The notes under the pieces are model-generated. The model was not told where the DNA came from and made no database searches. It saw nothing but the letters and a program-made list of their open reading frames with translations. Of a stretch of DNA of 64,000 nt, positions 61,460 to 64,000 are shown one piece after another. Where the stretch lies: the NCBI RefSeq assembly GCF_014596565.1, contig NZ_NOIN01000014.1, forward strand, positions 62,001-126,000, given 5' to 3'. The translations under genes and the position numbers were made by a program. This DNA is from Pseudomonas sp. PSB18. GTDB taxonomy: Bacteria > Pseudomonadota > Gammaproteobacteria > Pseudomonadales > Pseudomonadaceae. Within the stretch, counting starts at the first letter, position 1; the number at the start of each line of letters is the position of its first letter.

Positions 61460-64000
61460 ATGGCGTTCTTCACCGCAGCCAGCAAAGCCGACTTCCAGCA
61501 TCAACTGCAAGCGGTACTGGCGCAGCACATCAGTGAACAGGCACTGCCACAAGTGGCGCTGTTTGCTGAACAATTCTTCGGCATCATTTCCCTCGATGAA
61601 CTTACCCAGCGCCGGTTGTCCGACCTCGCCGGCTGCACCTTGTCCGCCTGGCGCCTGCTTGAGCGCTTCGACCACGCGCAATCGCAGGTTCGCGTCTACA
61701 ACCCCGATTACGAACGCCACGGCTGGCAGTCGACCCATACGGCCGTGGAAGTGTTGCACCACGACCTGCCGTTCCTGGTGGACTCGGTCCGTACCGAGCT
61801 GAACCGCCGCGGCTACAGCATCCATACCCTGCAGACCACCGTGCTGAGCGTGCGTCGTGGCAGCAAGGGCGAACTGTTGGAAATCCTGCCGAAGGGCACC
61901 CAGGGCGAGGGCGTCCTGCAAGAGTCGCTGATGTACCTGGAAATCGACCGCTGCGCCAACGCCGCCGAACTCAACGTTCTGAGCAAGGAGCTTGAGCAGG
62001 TGCTGGGCGAAGTGCGCGTGGCCGTGGCCGACTTCGAGCCGATGAAAGACAAGGTCCAGGAGATCCTCACCAGCCTGGACAACAGCGCCTACGCCATCGA
62101 TGCCGACGAAAAAAGCGAGATTAAGACCTTCCTGGAATGGCTGGTGGGCAACCACTTCACCTTCCTGGGCTATGAAGAGTTCGTGGTCCGTGACGATGCC
62201 GACGGCGGCCATATCGAGTACGACCCCGAGTCGTTCCTCGGCCTGACCAAGCTGCTGCGCGCCGGCCTGACCGCCGATGACCTGCGCATCGAGGACTACG
62301 CCGTCAATTACCTGCGTGAACCGACGCCGCTGTCGTTCGCCAAGGCCGCGCACCCGAGCCGTGTACACCGTCCGGCTTATCCGGATTACGTGTCGATCCG
62401 TGAAATCGACGCTGATGGCAAGGTCATCAAGGAATGCCGCTTCATGGGCTTGTACACCTCCTCGGTGTATGGCGAGAGCGTGCGCGTTATTCCGTACATT
62501 CGCCGCAAGGTTGCCGAAATCGAGCGTCGTTCGGGCTTCCAGGCCAAGGCGCACCTGGGCAAGGAACTGGCCCAGGTGGTCGAAGTGCTGCCCCGCGACG
62601 ATCTGTTCCAGACCCCGGTGGACGAGCTGTTCAGCACCGTGATGTCCATCGTGCAGATCCAGGAACGCAACAAGATCCGCGTGTTCCTGCGTAAAGACCC
62701 GTATGGCCGTTTCTGCTACTGCCTGGCCTACGTGCCGCGCGATATCTATTCCACCGAAGTGCGCCAGAAGATCCAGCAAGTGCTGATGGATCGCCTGAAG
62801 GCCTCGGACTGCGAATTCTGGACGTTCTTCTCCGAATCGGTGCTGGCCCGCGTGCAACTGATCCTGCGGGTGGACCCGAAGAACCGCATCGACATCGACC
62901 CGCTGCTGTTGGAAAAGGAAGTGGTGCAGGCCTGCCGCAGCTGGCAGGACGACTATGCCAGCCTGGTAATCGAGAGCTTCGGCGAAGCCCAGGGCACCAA
63001 CGTGCTCGCCGACTACCCGAAAGGCTTCCCGGCCGGCTACCGCGAGCGCTTTGCCGCGCATTCGGCGGTGGTCGACATGCAGCACCTGCTGAGCCTGAAT
63101 GAAAAAAATCCGCTGGTCATGAGCTTCTACCAGCCGCTGGGCCAGGTGTCCGGCCAGCGTGAGCTGCACTGCAAGCTGTATCACGCCGACACACCGCTGG
63201 CGCTGTCCGATGTGCTGCCGATCCTGGAAAACCTCGGCCTGCGCGTGCTGGGTGAGTTCCCGTACCGCCTGCGCCATACCAACGGCCGCGAGTTCTGGAT
63301 CCACGACTTCGCCTTCACCGCCGCCGAAGGGGTGAACCTCGACATCCAGCAGCTCAACGACACCTTGCAGGACGCCTTCGTCCATATCGTGAGCGGCGAC
63401 GCCGAGAACGATGCGTTCAACCGCCTGGTGCTGACCGCCGGCCTGCCATGGCGCGACGTGGCGCTGCTGCGTGCCTACGCCCGTTATCTCAAGCAGATCC
63501 GCCTGGGCTTCGACCTGGGTTACATCGCCAGCACCCTGAACAACCACACCGACATCGCTCGCGAGTTGACCCGGTTGTTCAAGACCCGCTTCTACCTGGC
63601 CCGCAAGCTCACCGGCGAGGACCTGGAAGACAAGCAACTGCGTCTGGAACAGGCGATCCTCACGGCACTGGACGACGTCCAGGTGCTCAACGAAGACCGC
63701 ATCCTGCGTCGCTACCTGGATCTGATCAAGGCCACCCTGCGGACCAACTTCTACCAGACCGACGCCCACGGCCAGAACAAGTCCTACTTCAGCTTCAAGT
63801 TCAACCCGCACCTGATCCCGGAACTGCCGAAGCCGGTGCCCAAGTTCGAGATCTTCGTCTACTCGCCACGGGTCGAAGGCGTGCACCTGCGTTTTGGCAA
63901 CGTCGCCCGTGGCGGCTTGCGCTGGTCCGACCGTGAAGAAGACTACCGCACCGAAGTCCTGGGCCTGGTAAAAGCCCAGCAAGTGAAGAACTCGGTAATC
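61460..64000 (+). CDS. gdhB: NAD-specific glutamate dehydrogenase, large type (5' part)
   Basis: The first 847 codons, still open at the window end; complete members of this 180-kDa class have about 1,600 residues. The start MAFFTAASKADFQHQLQAVL follows GGAG at 61448. The N-terminal regulatory half shows LPFLVDSVRTELNRRGY, FTFLGYEEF and RKDPYGRFCYCLAYVPRD. By about residue 810 the start of the catalytic domain appears (VARGGLRWSDREEDYRTEVL, with the GGLRWSDR motif). The enzyme converts glutamate to 2-oxoglutarate with NAD and in pseudomonads serves glutamate and arginine catabolism. A 2.5-kb open frame on the opposite strand is a codon-bias shadow. Confidence 0.95.
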   Translation, partial: MAFFTAASKADFQHQLQAVLAQHISEQALPQVALFAEQFFGIISLDELTQRRLSDLAGCTLSAWRLLERFDHAQSQVRVYNPDYERHGWQSTHTAVEVLHHDLPFLVDSVRTELNRRGYSIHTLQTTVLSVRRGSKGELLEILPKGTQGEGVLQESLMYLEIDRCANAAELNVLSKELEQVLGEVRVAVADFEPMKDKVQEILTSLDNSAYAIDADEKSEIKTFLEWLVGNHFTFLGYEEFVVRDDADGGHIEYDPESFLGLTKLLRAGLTADDLRIEDYAVNYLREPTPLSFAKAAHPSRVHRPAYPDYVSIREIDADGKVIKECRFMGLYTSSVYGESVRVIPYIRRKVAEIERRSGFQAKAHLGKELAQVVEVLPRDDLFQTPVDELFSTVMSIVQIQERNKIRVFLRKDPYGRFCYCLAYVPRDIYSTEVRQKIQQVLMDRLKASDCEFWTFFSESVLARVQLILRVDPKNRIDIDPLLLEKEVVQACRSWQDDYASLVIESFGEAQGTNVLADYPKGFPAGYRERFAAHSAVVDMQHLLSLNEKNPLVMSFYQPLGQVSGQRELHCKLYHADTPLALSDVLPILENLGLRVLGEFPYRLRHTNGREFWIHDFAFTAAEGVNLDIQQLNDTLQDAFVHIVSGDAENDAFNRLVLTAGLPWRDVALLRAYARYLKQIRLGFDLGYIASTLNNHTDIARELTRLFKTRFYLARKLTGEDLEDKQLRLEQAILTALDDVQVLNEDRILRRYLDLIKATLRTNFYQTDAHGQNKSYFSFKFNPHLIPELPKPVPKFEIFVYSPRVEGVHLRFGNVARGGLRWSDREEDYRTEVLGLVKAQQVKNSVI

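Noticed and set aside
61430..63982. 850-codon open frame on the minus strand
   Set aside because: Exact antisense of gdhB, whose codon use leaves this frame open; the translation is rich in H, Q, V and D with no domain.

Overview
The window is chromosomal DNA of a fluorescent-group Pseudomonas, probably the P. fluorescens / P. corrugata side of the genus (inferred from gene content, high GC, and many REP-type repeats of the GTGGGAGCGAGCCTGCTCGC family between genes). It holds about 50 protein-coding genes, no rRNA or tRNA genes, no CRISPR array and no transposase. It ends inside a large NAD-glutamate dehydrogenase gene.

Left part (1-7 kb): an OmpW porin, an epoxide hydrolase, a short accessory stretch (GNAT acetyltransferase, RlaP-like nucleotidyltransferase, restriction-endonuclease-like protein, a hypothetical), then trmK. 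From 5.6 to 16.3 kb lies a sulfur-scavenging locus. sfnB diverges from msuE-sfnG, which continue through a degenerate AMP-ligase-like gene into a complete branched-chain-amino-acid-type ABC importer. The sigma-54 activator SfnR converges on the end of this operon, and a good -24/-12 promoter precedes msuE. Next come a tripartite EmrAB/NodT-type efflux operon (16.5-20.6 kb) and a signalling locus (20.7-28.3 kb). The signalling locus has a lone receiver protein, a giant kinase-like/ATPase/GAF/PAS/histidine-kinase protein whose kinase domain looks dead, an LRAT-domain protein and a FixJ-type response regulator.

Middle part: a NylB-like serine hydrolase, an outer-membrane porin and a polyamine-type binding protein may form a small uptake/hydrolysis cluster. 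They are followed by a TetR regulator and an amino-acid permease broken by a frameshift. A three-gene type I secretion system (35.4-39.8 kb) has no recognisable substrate beside it. Then come a small acidic protein overlapping a lactonase-type beta-propeller gene, and two tiny predicted exported proteins.

Right part: sbcDC (DNA double-strand-break nuclease), a six-gene MoxR/DUF58/VWA/BatD operon read leftwards with mostly overlapping genes, the 2-ketogluconate operon kguE-K-T-D with its LacI repressor gene ptxS and two identical PtxS operator palindromes, a low-GC patch with a small orphan gene and a WG-repeat-like remnant, and the first 847 codons of gdhB.

The points most worth a second look are the pseudokinase/LRAT signalling locus, the sulfone-linked importer with its dead-looking ligase, the composite REP elements with outer inverted repeats, the tiny exported proteins, and the broken permease.
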